Shown one piece after another: positions 31,517 to 41,522 of a stretch of 64,000 nt of DNA. The notes below the pieces were generated by a model, which saw only the letters and a program-made list of their open reading frames with translations, made no database searches and had not been told where the DNA came from. The position numbers were made by a program, and so were the translations under genes. The stretch is from Verrucomicrobiales bacterium (GTDB lineage Bacteria; Verrucomicrobiota; Verrucomicrobiia; Verrucomicrobiales; V1-33). Numbering within the stretch: position 1 is the first letter of the stretch; each line of letters starts with the position of its first letter. Location of the stretch: positions 1 to 64,000 of the forward strand of contig JAGNEJ010000003.1 in assembly GCA_018003315.1 (NCBI GenBank), read 5' to 3'.

Positions 31517-32014
31517 ATGCCGAGCGAATACTTTTTCCGAGCGTTGGATGCGGTCTATGGGACTCCCGATGAGGATTTGCCGTATCTCTATGGGGTGCTG
31601 ACAAAGGAAATGAGTCGCCGGGGAATGCGGATGCCGGAAACGGGTGGGCTGACGCCGCAGGAAGAACTGGCAGGCAAGGCGATGGTGACCCTGCAGCGAG
31701 GAGACAATCTGGTTGGATGGGAAATGGCATTGTTGGCGGGAGTGGTGACGTTGTTTGGCACCCAGTTTGGCAAGGGTGAAGTCGAGGCCTTCGCCAGCCG
31801 GGATGTGACCAACGAGCTGAACCGGGTGCAGAAAACCATCGCGAACATCACCTCGGTGATGGACACGCTGCAGGAGCGGGGTCTGGTGGAGACCGTGGAA
31901 GGCGATGCGAAAAAGGGAGCGCACAAGAGCTTCAAGGTGACCGCCAAGGGCGAAGCGGAGACGATGCGGATCTGGCAGCGGGTTTGCGGCACGGAGAAAC
32001 GGGGGATCGCCTGA
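31517..32014 (+). CDS. Winged-helix-like protein of unknown function
   Basis: A 165-residue protein. Residues 1-45 are helical (EYFFRALDAVYG), and the C-terminal part looks like a winged helix: WEMALLAGVVTLFGTQF, then FASRDVTNELNRVQKTIANI, TSVMDTLQERGLVE and a basic wing KGAHKSFKVTAKGEAE. A recognisable relative is encoded at 63584-64000 with the same order ALLA...F-[AS]-S-R...[VI]-A-x-ITS. Met 31517 is preferred to an in-frame Met at 31451, whose residues come from the AT-rich leader. The protein is not adjacent to an obvious target; the sulfatase gene is 80 bases downstream. Confidence 0.65.
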   Translation: MPSEYFFRALDAVYGTPDEDLPYLYGVLTKEMSRRGMRMPETGGLTPQEELAGKAMVTLQRGDNLVGWEMALLAGVVTLFGTQFGKGEVEAFASRDVTNELNRVQKTIANITSVMDTLQERGLVETVEGDAKKGAHKSFKVTAKGEAETMRIWQRVCGTEKRGIA

Positions 32015-32094
32015 CAAACGGCATCACCGACGGGTGGAGCGAAAGCCGCGAATGTGCGATTGCCCGGCAGCGGGCAGTTTGCTGAAGTTCGGAG

Positions 32095-33426
32095 ATGCAA
32101 ACGCTGATTTGTCTGCTGCTGCTTTGTGGGATGGTCGTGCCGTCGAAAGCTGCGGGTAACCCCAACGTGGTCTTCATTATTTCCGATGACCAGGCGTGGA
32201 CCGACTATGGATTCATGGGGCACCCGGAAGTGGAAACACCCCACCTGGACAAACTTTCCCGGCAAAGCCTCACCTTCACTCACGGGTATGTGCCCACCAG
32301 CCTCTGCTGTCCGTCGCTTGCGGCCCTGCTCACGGGAAAATTTCCCCATGAGACCAAGGTGACAGGAAATGAACCGCCGCGCCCCAGGGATGCGAACGGC
32401 AAGCCATCGAGTCAGGCGTATCAGGACCCTGGATTTCTCGAACAGGTGGCCACGCTCAACGGATTCATCACCGCCCATCCGCGATTGCCCGCGGAACTGG
32501 CCAAAGCAGGATATTTGAGCTTCCAGTCTGGCAAATGGTGGGCGGGGAATTTTTCCAGCGGCGGCTTCACCCACGGGATGAGCCATGGTTCGGCAGCCAA
32601 GGGCGGACGTCATGGGGATGTGGGATTGGAAATCGGACGCAAAACCCTGCAACCGATTTTTGATTTCCTGGCCGAAGCGCAGCGGCAGCAGCGTCCCTTT
32701 TTTCTCTGGTATGCGCCGATGCTTCCGCACCAGCCGCATGATCCACCCCCGCGCCTGCTGGAAAAATACCAGAAACGAACCCCATCGCTTCCTGTGGCCA
32801 AATACTGGGCGATGTGTGAGTTGTTCGACGAAACCTGCGGCCAACTGCTGACCCATTTGGAACAGCAGAACCTTGCCGACCATACGCTGGTCGTTTTCCT
32901 CAGCGACAATGGATGGATTCAGGATCCGGAGCGGCCCCGGTTCCGCGCCGACTCCAAACTCAGCCAGTATGACGGCGGCTTGCGCACCCCCATCCTGATC
33001 CGCTGGCCAGGCAGGGTCACGCCGGAAATCAATGCCACGCCAGTCAGCAGTGTGGACCTTGCCCCGACGATTTACCGTGCAGCCGGTCTGGCCGTGCCCG
33101 CAGGTCTGTCCGGAATCAACCTGCTGGATGCCGCGGCGGTGAGGAGGCGCAGTCCCGTTTTCGGCGAATGCTTTCTACACAATGCCGTGGATATCCAAAA
33201 TCCGGCCGCAAACCTGACCTACCGCTGGTGCGTGGCCGGAGACTGGAAATTGATCCTGCCCAACGCCGCCAATATCGCCGCTCCCAACAAACCCGGACGA
33301 AGCATTGGTCCGGAGCTTTATGACCTGGCCCGCGATCCGCTGGAGGATAAAAACCTGGCGGACGAAAAACCGGAAAAAGTCAGGGAATTGACCGGACGAA
33401 TCGACGCGTGGTGGAAGCCGCAATGA
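32095..33426 (+). CDS. Exported sulfatase with altered formylglycine motif
   Basis: A 443-residue alkaline-phosphatase-superfamily sulfatase with a signal peptide (MQTLICLLLLCGMVVPSKA), metal-binding N-terminus NVVFIISDDQAWTDYGFMG and the activation segment TSLCCPSLAALLTG. The FGly position would be Cys71, but the canonical C-x-P-S-R reads C-C-P-S-L, with Leu75 replacing the Arg that the maturase and active site normally use. Later metal and sulfate motifs are present (MLPHQPHDPP, VVFLSDNGWI, SQYDGGLRTPILIRWPG). Members desulfate polysaccharides or glycosaminoglycans. No maturase gene is adjacent. Whether the Leu variant is active is uncertain. Confidence 0.92.
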   Translation: MQTLICLLLLCGMVVPSKAAGNPNVVFIISDDQAWTDYGFMGHPEVETPHLDKLSRQSLTFTHGYVPTSLCCPSLAALLTGKFPHETKVTGNEPPRPRDANGKPSSQAYQDPGFLEQVATLNGFITAHPRLPAELAKAGYLSFQSGKWWAGNFSSGGFTHGMSHGSAAKGGRHGDVGLEIGRKTLQPIFDFLAEAQRQQRPFFLWYAPMLPHQPHDPPPRLLEKYQKRTPSLPVAKYWAMCELFDETCGQLLTHLEQQNLADHTLVVFLSDNGWIQDPERPRFRADSKLSQYDGGLRTPILIRWPGRVTPEINATPVSSVDLAPTIYRAAGLAVPAGLSGINLLDAAAVRRRSPVFGECFLHNAVDIQNPAANLTYRWCVAGDWKLILPNAANIAAPNKPGRSIGPELYDLARDPLEDKNLADEKPEKVRELTGRIDAWWKPQ

Positions 33427-33441
33427 TCTGCCGGAGCACCC

Positions 33442-34533
33442 TCACGCCCCCGGTTTGGTCAGCTCCAGCACCCGGGGTTCACCATTGTCCACGCCGTCGA
33501 AGATCACCAGCGTCTTGATGCTGGTATCGGTTTCCCCCAGAACCAGCAGGCCCTCAGCCTTTGCTTTCCCTCCGGGCAGGGTGGAGAGCTTCAGCAGCGG
33601 CGCGGCATTGCCAGGACGCCACCACCAGAGGACGTATTCGCGCGCTTCATCGTAGTCGATGGACTGGGGAAATTTCTTGGATGGTTCGGGGCCGGCATTT
33701 CCTGCCAGGACGAGGAATCCATCCTTCATCGGAGCAAGCTCCCGGATGCCGAATCCAGCGCCGAGAGCAATTTCATGAATGGCAACTTCGGGCATGGCCT
33801 CTGTGAACAGCGGCTCTGCCGCGGTTTCCAAAACGAAGGCATTGCCATTGCGGTTCGGCCCCCTGACGCCGATGAAGAGGCGTCCGGTCTTGCAGGCGAG
33901 TCCTTCGATGTTGAAGCCCCGCTGCTGGAGCGGACGAGCAACGGAATCGGCAAATGGCGACTGGCGCAGCCACGGCAGCAGGCTGGTGGACTTGATTCCG
34001 GTGGCCTGGGGGACACCGGAGGCATCCGCCGGAATGCGGAAGACAAAGCATCGGTCATTTTGAAACTCACCCTTCTTTTTGCTGGCCCCGTGCGACCCCA
34101 CCGCATAGTAGCATGCCGCTTCGGGATTGGCGGCCGCGCCTTCCAGGTCGGCTTCCGTGGCTCCGCTAACGGAAAAAAGCGGAATCATCTCCCCGGCGGT
34201 GATGGTGCTTTTCTCAGGAGAAACGAGAATGGCCTGCGCCGCCCGCAATTCATCGCTGACCATGATGCCGTGGCCGCTGGCACCCATGACGGCGAGTGCG
34301 CTCAAGTCGGCAGACTCCGAAAAAGCACCGGCCATGACGAATGCCGGATACTGTGAAAGGTCCTGCACCACGGACGCATTCTTGGCTTTGCCGGGAGCCG
34401 AAGCGGACCCCGCCTTCTGGCGGTCGCAGGAACTGGTGGCGAAGAGCAGCACTGGCAGGAAGGACAAACGCAGGAAGGTTGCGGTCCAATCCGGATGCAG
34501 ACGGGCTGAATGAGGGGCGGCGGGGGCGTTCAT
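33442..34533 (-). CDS. DUF3616 lipoprotein
   Basis: A 363-residue protein with a lipobox FATSSC (Cys36) after an N-terminal extension, then a beta-propeller-like DUF3616 domain: ASGHGIMVSDE, DLEGAAANPEAACYYAVGSHG, NIEGLACKTGRLFIGVRGP, GIRELAPMKDGFLVLAGNAG and KAEGLLVLGE. The four-bladed spacing suits a propeller with possible phytase- or esterase-like relatives, but no activity is established. Its start overlaps the end of the DUF1501 gene by 4 bases, so the two are translationally coupled. The sulfatase gene converges on it from the other strand. Confidence 0.85.
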   Translation of the reverse strand: MNAPAAPHSARLHPDWTATFLRLSFLPVLLFATSSCDRQKAGSASAPGKAKNASVVQDLSQYPAFVMAGAFSESADLSALAVMGASGHGIMVSDELRAAQAILVSPEKSTITAGEMIPLFSVSGATEADLEGAAANPEAACYYAVGSHGASKKKGEFQNDRCFVFRIPADASGVPQATGIKSTSLLPWLRQSPFADSVARPLQQRGFNIEGLACKTGRLFIGVRGPNRNGNAFVLETAAEPLFTEAMPEVAIHEIALGAGFGIRELAPMKDGFLVLAGNAGPEPSKKFPQSIDYDEAREYVLWWWRPGNAAPLLKLSTLPGGKAKAEGLLVLGETDTSIKTLVIFDGVDNGEPRVLELTKPGA

Positions 34534-36005
34534 GCCAGAATTTCGGCGATGATTTCGCCATGGTCAATTTCCAAGCGACGCCGGTCCGGAATTTCCAGAC
34601 GGCGGGAATCGAGCCCAAGCAGATGGAGGGTGGTGGCGTGAATGTCAGTGATATAGTGACGGTTTTCGACGGCATGAAAGCCCAGATCGTCCGTGGCACC
34701 GTGCTGCGTGCCGCCCTTGATGCCGGCACCGGCAAACCAGGCGCAAAAGCCCTGGGGATGATGGTCGCGTCCGCTGTCCTGGGCACCGGGAGTGCGTCCG
34801 AATTCCGTGCCGAAAACCACCAGCGTGTCTTTGAGCAACCCACGCTGCTTCAGATCCTTCAATAGCCCGGCAATCGGCTGGTCAACCTGCGCCGACAGCG
34901 TGCCGTGGTTGGCTTTGATGCCGGAATGAGCATCCCAGGCCCCACCGCCTCCGCCGCCGTGAAACAACTGGACAAAGCGCACGCCCCTTTCGACCAGCCG
35001 TCGTGCGGCCAGACACTGCCGGGCAAAATCACGGCATTCCGCACGGTGGAAGCCATAGAGGCTGCGCGTGGATTCGCTTTCCTTGTCCAAATCCAGGGTC
35101 TCGGGCACTGCCGCCTGCATTTGATAGGCCAGTTCGTAGCTTTTGATTCTGGCGCGCAGCTCCCGGTCCTCGGGGTAGTCGATTCCGGAGAGCGCATTGA
35201 GCTTCCCCAGCAGGCTGAGTTCCGCCAGTTGCTCCTCGCGCGTCGGTCCTGCTGGCCCGGCGGAAAGAAACGGAAGCGGGTGCGCTGGGTCGGTGGAAAA
35301 GCGCACCCCGGCATGTTCCGGCCCCAGGTAGCCCGCGCCATGCGTCCAGGCTCCGCCGCAGCAGTCGCCGGTCGGCGTTCCCAACACCACGTATTCCGGC
35401 AGGTTTTGATTCAGGCTGCCCAGACCATAACATGCCCAGGAACCGATGGTGGGCAGGCCGCCTTCCCGGACATGCCTGCCGGTGTGCCAGGTGAGCTGGG
35501 CACCGTGGTCATTGTCCTTGGTCCAGAGGGAACGCACCACCGCAAGGTCATCCGCACAGGTGCCGATCTGTTCAAACCAGTCCCCCACCACCAATCCGCT
35601 CTGACCATGCGCCCGGTATCCGCATTGCAGAGGCATGATGACCTTGCGGTTGCCGTGGCTGGGGTTGCCGCCCACGATGTTCTTTTGCGCCGTTTTCAGG
35701 ACATCCTTGTAGGGCGTGTCCTCTATCGACTTTCCACCATGCACGTTCAGGGCAGGCTTCACGTCAAAACTCTCCACATGGCTGACCCCGCCGCAGAGGA
35801 AAATCCAAATCACCGACCTGGCCTTCGGTTGAAAATGCGGAAGCCCGTTCGGCGGCCCCCACGGCTGGTGAAATCCTCCCGTGGCCGCTGCGGACCGCTG
35901 ATGCCCGCCTAACAGGGCCGTGAGGGCGACACCGGTGAAGCCCAGACCGGTATCGGCCAGAAAAGTCCTGCGGGTAACTCCGCGGCAGCGGAAGGATGCA
36001 TTCAT
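34530..36005 (-). CDS. DUF1501 protein with Tat signal
   Basis: A 491-residue alkaline-phosphatase-like DUF1501 protein. Met 36005 opens a twin-arginine signal (TRRTFLADTGLGFTGVALTA); the frame continues upstream but that part is antisense to another gene and lacks protein character. Domain landmarks: SVIWIFLCGGVSHVESFDVK, MPLQCGYRAHGQSGLVVGDW, HGGGGGGAWDAHSGIK, DTLVVFGTEFGRTPGAQ and HHPQGFCAWFAGAGIKGG. In Planctomycetes and Verrucomicrobia such genes normally follow a DUF1549/DUF1553 cytochrome-like gene; that partner is missing and a DUF3616 gene is coupled instead. Substrate unknown. Confidence 0.92.
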   Translation of the reverse strand: MNASFRCRGVTRRTFLADTGLGFTGVALTALLGGHQRSAAATGGFHQPWGPPNGLPHFQPKARSVIWIFLCGGVSHVESFDVKPALNVHGGKSIEDTPYKDVLKTAQKNIVGGNPSHGNRKVIMPLQCGYRAHGQSGLVVGDWFEQIGTCADDLAVVRSLWTKDNDHGAQLTWHTGRHVREGGLPTIGSWACYGLGSLNQNLPEYVVLGTPTGDCCGGAWTHGAGYLGPEHAGVRFSTDPAHPLPFLSAGPAGPTREEQLAELSLLGKLNALSGIDYPEDRELRARIKSYELAYQMQAAVPETLDLDKESESTRSLYGFHRAECRDFARQCLAARRLVERGVRFVQLFHGGGGGGAWDAHSGIKANHGTLSAQVDQPIAGLLKDLKQRGLLKDTLVVFGTEFGRTPGAQDSGRDHHPQGFCAWFAGAGIKGGTQHGATDDLGFHAVENRHYITDIHATTLHLLGLDSRRLEIPDRRRLEIDHGEIIAEILA

Positions 36006-36230
36006 GAGGTCATGCCCGGGCAGCCCCTGGCAGATCGGTTGGATGGACAGGCAACATGCCGCGAGTCCCGCGGCGCACAAGGGGCGCAATGGCGGAATAC
36101 AAAAACCGGCATGCCAGTCTGGAAACGCCTCGTCAACCCATGGCTCGGGGTGGCGCGGCGCTGCAGGTGGATGGGAAAAACAGCGCGGTCCCGTCCTTGA
36201 GACTTCACTGGAGCCGCCTAATTTCCGGGC

Positions 36231-36674
36231 ATGATCCTGATCGACGACTCCGCCATTTATTTTGAAATTCCAGCCCGCGATTCCTTGGGACGCGACGCGG
36301 TGACGGGAAAACTGCGCGGCACGCAGGAAAAGGTTTATTTTCACTGGCGGCTCAAGGATCGCACGTTTCGCAAATTGGAAGGGGACATGAAAACCGTGGA
36401 AATGAACTACGAGGATGTGGAAAGCGTTCGCTATCGGACCACCATCGGGTTCCTCAATCCCCGGCTCATTTTTCAGGTGGCCGACCCGCATTTGCTGGAG
36501 GAAGTGCCCGGCGTGGCGGTCGGCAGGGCGGTCCTGCTGTTGGAAAAACGGAGCAGGCAGGATGCGAAAAAATTCATCAAGCTTGTGGAGTTCAAAAAAG
36601 TGGAGGCGGAAGCGGCGCGGCTGGATGCCCGGCTCACGGAAGTGGGAAAATCGGGCAGTGAGCCCTCCACTTGA
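36231..36674 (+). CDS. Conserved hypothetical protein
   Basis: A 147-residue soluble protein, beta-rich at the start (MILIDDSAIYFEIPARDSLG) and helical at the end (ARLDARLTEVGKSGSE). A central FRKLEGDMKTVEMNYEDVES strand-helix part suggests a PH-like or barrel fold, but this cannot be confirmed by eye. No signal peptide. The 225 bases between it and the divergent DUF1501 start hold no convincing gene. It stands alone, 117 bases before the lipoprotein gene. Confidence 0.65.
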   Translation: MILIDDSAIYFEIPARDSLGRDAVTGKLRGTQEKVYFHWRLKDRTFRKLEGDMKTVEMNYEDVESVRYRTTIGFLNPRLIFQVADPHLLEEVPGVAVGRAVLLLEKRSRQDAKKFIKLVEFKKVEAEAARLDARLTEVGKSGSEPST

Positions 36675-36791
36675 ATTTCAGGGTGTACGCACATTTCCGC
36701 ACTCCCCGCGTGACGTTGGGAGAAAGCGCACTAAAATACCCTTTGCGGCAGGCTCATCCGCCGCTGTCACAGCACCCACCAACAACCAAAC

Positions 36792-37331
36792 ATGAAAGCA
36801 ACCAAACCACTCATCCTCCTTGCTGCGTGCAGCACGGGTTTCCTCGCCTCCTGCAAAAAAGAGGAGACCAAGCCCGCTACCTCCACCACGACATCCTCCA
36901 CCACCCCGGCTTCGAGTGACACGTTCAGCAACCCCGAGGCCAACAACTATCTGGCGGAAGGAAAAAAGGTCGTGGCCGACATCGCCGATGCCATCAAAAA
37001 CAAGGACATGACGAAGATTCAGCCCTTGATCGACAAGGGTAAGGAATGGGGTGAGAAAGCGAAGGAAATGGTCGCCAAACTCAAGCCCGAAGAAGCCGCC
37101 AAATGGGGCGAAAAGGTGCAGGAAATCACCAAGGAGTACAGCGCCAAAATCCTGGAATGGGGCAAAGCCAAAGCTGGCAGCGTCCTGGATGCAGTGAAGG
37201 AAAAACTGCCCGGATTGACGCCGGCTGAGACTCCGCCAGCCCCGGCACCGGAACCGACACCAGCACCAGCACCGGCACCGGCACCGGCTCCAGCACCAGC
37301 CCCGGCACCGACTCCGGCACCACCGCAGTAG
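36792..37331 (+). CDS. Lipoprotein with Pro-Ala-rich C-terminus
   Basis: A 179-residue protein with lipobox LASC (Cys21), a Ser/Thr-rich linker, a helical central part (ADIADAIKNKDMTKIQPLID, GKEWGEKAKEMVAKLKPEEA) and a 30-residue tail of alternating Pro and Ala with a few Glu and Thr. Such tails act as rigid spacers across the periplasm or cell wall in some proteins; that role here is inference. It ends just before a strong rho-independent terminator (37369-37401), so it is probably a monocistronic unit. Confidence 0.78.
   Translation: MKATKPLILLAACSTGFLASCKKEETKPATSTTTSSTTPASSDTFSNPEANNYLAEGKKVVADIADAIKNKDMTKIQPLIDKGKEWGEKAKEMVAKLKPEEAAKWGEKVQEITKEYSAKILEWGKAKAGSVLDAVKEKLPGLTPAETPPAPAPEPTPAPAPAPAPAPAPAPAPTPAPPQ
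37235..37326 (+). repeat. Degenerate hexanucleotide repeat encoding the Pro-Ala tail
   Basis: Units close to CCAGCACCGGCA encode the Pro-Ala tail of the lipoprotein. Copies differ at synonymous positions, so recent slippage is not obvious. Confidence 0.8.
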
Positions 37332-37368
37332 GCGGCTCCCTGGTTCCAGGGAGATCGTTGATTCGTCA

Positions 37369-37401
37369 GCGGCACGGGAGGCAGCTTCCCGTGCCGCTTT
37401 T
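37369..37401 (+). terminator. Rho-independent terminator
   Basis: Arms GCGGCACGGGA (37369-37379) and TCCCGTGCCGC (37387-37397), 7-base loop, then TTTT. It ends the plus-strand lipoprotein transcript. Confidence 0.85.
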
Positions 37402-37485
37402 GCGTTCTAAACCGTTAGAAACTTCCTTGCGAAGGGAACTGTCAGAATTTCGATGCCATGGCTTCGAAATCTGAACAGACGGTGG

Positions 37486-37516
37486 AAAAAAAACCGCCAT
37501 TCGCCATGCATGGCGG
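37486..37516 (-). terminator. Rho-independent terminator of the peptide-transporter operon
   Basis: On the minus strand: arms CCGCCAT (37516-37510) and ATGGCGG (37500-37494), 9-base loop, then eight Ts (37493-37486). It lies 22 bases after the stop of the last operon gene. Confidence 0.85.
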
Positions 37517-37538
37517 AACGGATGCCAGGACTGGATGA

Positions 37539-38513
37539 CTATTCGATGCAGCAGGGGCAGCGGGCGACGAAGTGTCCGGGGGATATTTCTTCGAATGGAA
37601 TCGGCTTGCCGATGCTTTCTCCATACCGGGGAGCCTGGACGCGGTGGCCGAAGGCGCATCCAGGCGGCGGGTTGATGGGGGAGGGAATGTCCCCTGCGAG
37701 GCGCAGGGGGTTGCGCTTCACCGCGGGATCCGGCACGGGAATGGCGGAGATGAGCGCCTTGGTGTAGGCGTGGCGCGGATGGCGGTAAACGTCTTCCGAA
37801 GGTCCCATTTCCATGATTTTTCCCAGATACATGATGGCGATGCGGTCGCTGATGTGTTTGACGACGGCCAGGTTGTGCGAAATGAACAGGTAGCTCATGC
37901 CCATCTGCCGCTGCAGGTCCATGAGCAGGTTGAGCACCTGGCTTTGCACGCTGACATCCAGTGCGGAGACCGGTTCGTCGCAGACGACTAACTTCGGCTG
38001 CAGCGCAATCGCCCGGGCGATGCCAATGCGCTGCCGCTGGCCGCCGGAAAATTCGAAGGGAAATTTTCCCGCGGCATCCGCCGACAGGCCAACTTTGGCC
38101 AGCAGGTCCTGCACATTTTGCTGCCGCTGCTGCCGTCCCCCCAGACCCTGGATGACAAACGGCTCCTCGAGAATGCCGCCGACGGTGTGGCGGGCATTGA
38201 GCGACTCCGCGGGGTCCTGGAAAATCATCTGAAATTCGCGGGCCATTTTCCGCAGCCGCCCGCGCGAGGCGGTGGCGAGTTCCTGTCCGCCAAAGCGGAC
38301 GCTGCCGGAGGTTGGTGCCAGCAGCCGGACCACGGCTTTTCCCAGCGTGGTCTTGCCGCAGCCGGACTCGCCGATGATCCCCAATGTTTCGCCGCTGTTG
38401 AGATGAAAGGACACGCCGTCCACGGCCTTGCACCGGCCGATTTCCTTGAGAAAGACACCGCCGCGGACCGGAAAGTGAACGTGGAGATTGGAAACTGTCA
38501 GCAATGGGGACAC
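37539..38513 (-). CDS. oppF: Oligopeptide ABC transporter ATP-binding protein (OppF type)
   Basis: A 324-residue ATPase with a GTG start chosen because it sits 23 bases after the preceding gene and begins VSPLLTVSNLHVHFPVR as OppF homologues do; the frame is open much further upstream but that part is antisense noise. Motifs: Walker A GESGCGKTT, Q-loop MIFQDPAESLN, signature FSGGQRQRIGIARAI, Walker B LVVCDEPVSALD and the C-terminal oligopeptide signature with clustered cysteines (CAFGHR, CPCC). It couples ATP to peptide import with the OppD-type ATPase and two permeases. It ends 22 bases before a terminator. Confidence 0.92.
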   Translation of the reverse strand: MSPLLTVSNLHVHFPVRGGVFLKEIGRCKAVDGVSFHLNSGETLGIIGESGCGKTTLGKAVVRLLAPTSGSVRFGGQELATASRGRLRKMAREFQMIFQDPAESLNARHTVGGILEEPFVIQGLGGRQQRQQNVQDLLAKVGLSADAAGKFPFEFSGGQRQRIGIARAIALQPKLVVCDEPVSALDVSVQSQVLNLLMDLQRQMGMSYLFISHNLAVVKHISDRIAIMYLGKIMEMGPSEDVYRHPRHAYTKALISAIPVPDPAVKRNPLRLAGDIPSPINPPPGCAFGHRVQAPRYGESIGKPIPFEEISPGHFVARCPCCIE

Positions 38514-38536
38514 AGCAGGGCGGGTTTGGAATCTGG

Positions 38537-39517
<981 letters not shown>

Positions 39518-39541
39518 GCGGATAAAGTCTGAGGTGGGGAA

Positions 39542-41512
39542 TTACCGATCCTTGAATTTGTCGAAGACGAGTTCCACGGGATCACCGGCGGTCTTTCCGG
39601 ATTTGAACTCCTGCAGGGTCTTTTCCTTTTCGGCTTGGTCGATCCAGTGGACATACGCCGACTCGGGCAGGTCGCACATCATGACATTGAAGTCTTCCGG
39701 CCACTTCAGCCATTTCCAGTAACCGCAGCGCAGGAAATTGATGTTCCAGCCGGGGATCCAGCAGGCCTGGTCGTAGATCATGCGCGAGGCCTCATGGGAA
39801 AGACGCTCGATGTCTTCGATGGTGGCCGCCTTTTCATAGGCATCCACCACCTTGTCCAGTTCCGGGTCCGCCGTCATCGTGATGTTGTTGGTGCTGGTTT
39901 TTGGCTTGCGGGTTCCGTCCGGGTTGAGCTTGAAAGATTTGTCAGGATTCTTTTCGTAGGCGTTGTCGGAATGAAAGCCTTCCCAGTAGCGGGGATAGGG
40001 CGGGGTGGAATTCCAGGCCATCAGTGTCATGTCGTGTTTTTTTTCGAGGATTTTTTTGAAGCACGAGGTGTTGTCGAGCACTTCGATCTTCAGGTCCACG
40101 CCGCATTTTCTGGCATCCTCCTGCAGGCGCAGCGCATACTGCTTGTGCGTGGGCGGGGCCGCCCGGACCAGCAACTCCACGCTCAGTCGCTGGCCTTTGT
40201 CGTTTTTCAAAATGCCATCCCCGTCCACCGCGGTGAACCCCGCCTCGGCAAACTGTTTGCGGGCGGTTTCGACGCTGAACGGACGGGCGCGGATCGAACT
40301 TTCGGTGAAGCGCCCGTAGCCGTCAGAAGTGGTGTTCAGCCGTCCGTAATCGCCGCGCATGTCCACGTCGATCACCTTCTGGATGTTCATGGCATGCTGC
40401 AGGCCCAGCCGCACCCTGACATCGGAGAGCAGCGGTTTGGAGCAGTTGATGTACAGGCCGTAGGGCGGCCGGGGAAACTGGTTGTAAAACGTGGTCTTGA
40501 TGATGCCGCCCCGGTTGAATTCGTCGATGTCCATTTTCTCATACCAGTAGCGCGGCGAATTCAAAGGGAAGTAGTCCATGCCCCCCTTGCGGAAGACTTC
40601 AAAGGCCTTGTCCATGTTCCCGATCACTGTGTAAACGACCCGGTCGGGATTGTAGCGAAAGCGATAGTATTTCTTGTCCCGCGCCCACCAGTCCTTGATC
40701 CGGGCGAGGACGATCTTCCGGTTCTTGATGGTTTCTTCCAGGTCGATGCGGTAGGCACCAGTGGTGGGGTTGACCCGCCAGTTGAAACGCTCCACGTAGT
40801 CCGGGCCGAAATCGCGGTAAAATTTCCGGCAGTAGGGGACCAGACTGGTCCAGTAAACCGGATCGGCCTTCGGTTCGGCCAGGGTGACGCTGATGGTCAG
40901 GTCATCATAACAGGTGATGCCGCTGTACTTGGTGGAGTAGTGGTTTTTCGCCCACGGGTCCTGGAGGTAGTCGTTGGTTTGCAGATAGAAGAGAAAGAAA
41001 AAATCCGCTGCGCGGCACGGTTCCTGGCGGATTTCCAGAGTGCGCGGGTCCTGCATGGTGAAGGCGGCATCCGGATCAATGCGAAAATAGACGGTGCGCT
41101 TGTCCGGCCCCACCGCCCACTGCCGGGCGATGCCCGGAAAATAGGCTCCCTGCACGTTAGGGTGGCTGTTGACGAGCGGCACGTAAATGTTGTCCCAATG
41201 TTCGCCGCGGAAGCTTCCGTTGGATTCCGGTCCGTCCACGCGGTAGGTCGAGGGGTATTGATCGATGAAATACTGGAAGGTGCCGCCCTTCACCGCCTTG
41301 GGCGATCCGATCTCCGGCAAGTCGCCGCCGTCTTCCCATTTGAGGTCTGCAGGCAGATCCGCCGGGGTGGCAAAATGATAGAATTCGGGCTTGGACCGGT
41401 AGTGGGCTTCGATTTCCGCCGAATTGTCGTAGGGGGGGAAGCGGTCATCCTGCGCCTGGCGGCTGCAGGCCGTCAGCAGGGCGAGGAGAAATGCGGCAAG
41501 GCAGCGGCGCAT
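39542..41512 (-). CDS. yejA: Peptide-binding lipoprotein of the transporter (family 5, YejA-like)
   Basis: A 656-residue family 5 solute-binding protein with lipobox LLTAC (Cys16). The first part carries the YejA-type phrases SPKAVKGGTFQYFIDQYPST and HWDNIYVPLVNSHPN; later DPYWTSLVPYCRKFY-like and YGLYINCSKPLLSDVRVRLG segments fit the two-lobed fold. YejA-type proteins bind peptides, including microcin C in enterobacteria. It ends 24 bases before the OppD-type gene. It is slightly longer than E. coli YejA (about 600 residues). Confidence 0.92.
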   Translation of the reverse strand: MRRCLAAFLLALLTACSRQAQDDRFPPYDNSAEIEAHYRSKPEFYHFATPADLPADLKWEDGGDLPEIGSPKAVKGGTFQYFIDQYPSTYRVDGPESNGSFRGEHWDNIYVPLVNSHPNVQGAYFPGIARQWAVGPDKRTVYFRIDPDAAFTMQDPRTLEIRQEPCRAADFFFLFYLQTNDYLQDPWAKNHYSTKYSGITCYDDLTISVTLAEPKADPVYWTSLVPYCRKFYRDFGPDYVERFNWRVNPTTGAYRIDLEETIKNRKIVLARIKDWWARDKKYYRFRYNPDRVVYTVIGNMDKAFEVFRKGGMDYFPLNSPRYWYEKMDIDEFNRGGIIKTTFYNQFPRPPYGLYINCSKPLLSDVRVRLGLQHAMNIQKVIDVDMRGDYGRLNTTSDGYGRFTESSIRARPFSVETARKQFAEAGFTAVDGDGILKNDKGQRLSVELLVRAAPPTHKQYALRLQEDARKCGVDLKIEVLDNTSCFKKILEKKHDMTLMAWNSTPPYPRYWEGFHSDNAYEKNPDKSFKLNPDGTRKPKTSTNNITMTADPELDKVVDAYEKAATIEDIERLSHEASRMIYDQACWIPGWNINFLRCGYWKWLKWPEDFNVMMCDLPESAYVHWIDQAEKEKTLQEFKSGKTAGDPVELVFDKFKDR

Positions 41513-41522
41513 GAGAGAGGGA

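Noticed and set aside
36006-36491. Upstream extension of the first DUF1501 frame
   Set aside because: Antisense to the gene at 36231-36674, and it would bury the Tat signal internally.
37235-37326. Short tandem repeats considered as a CRISPR array
   Set aside because: They are in-frame codons for Pro-Ala and have no spacers.
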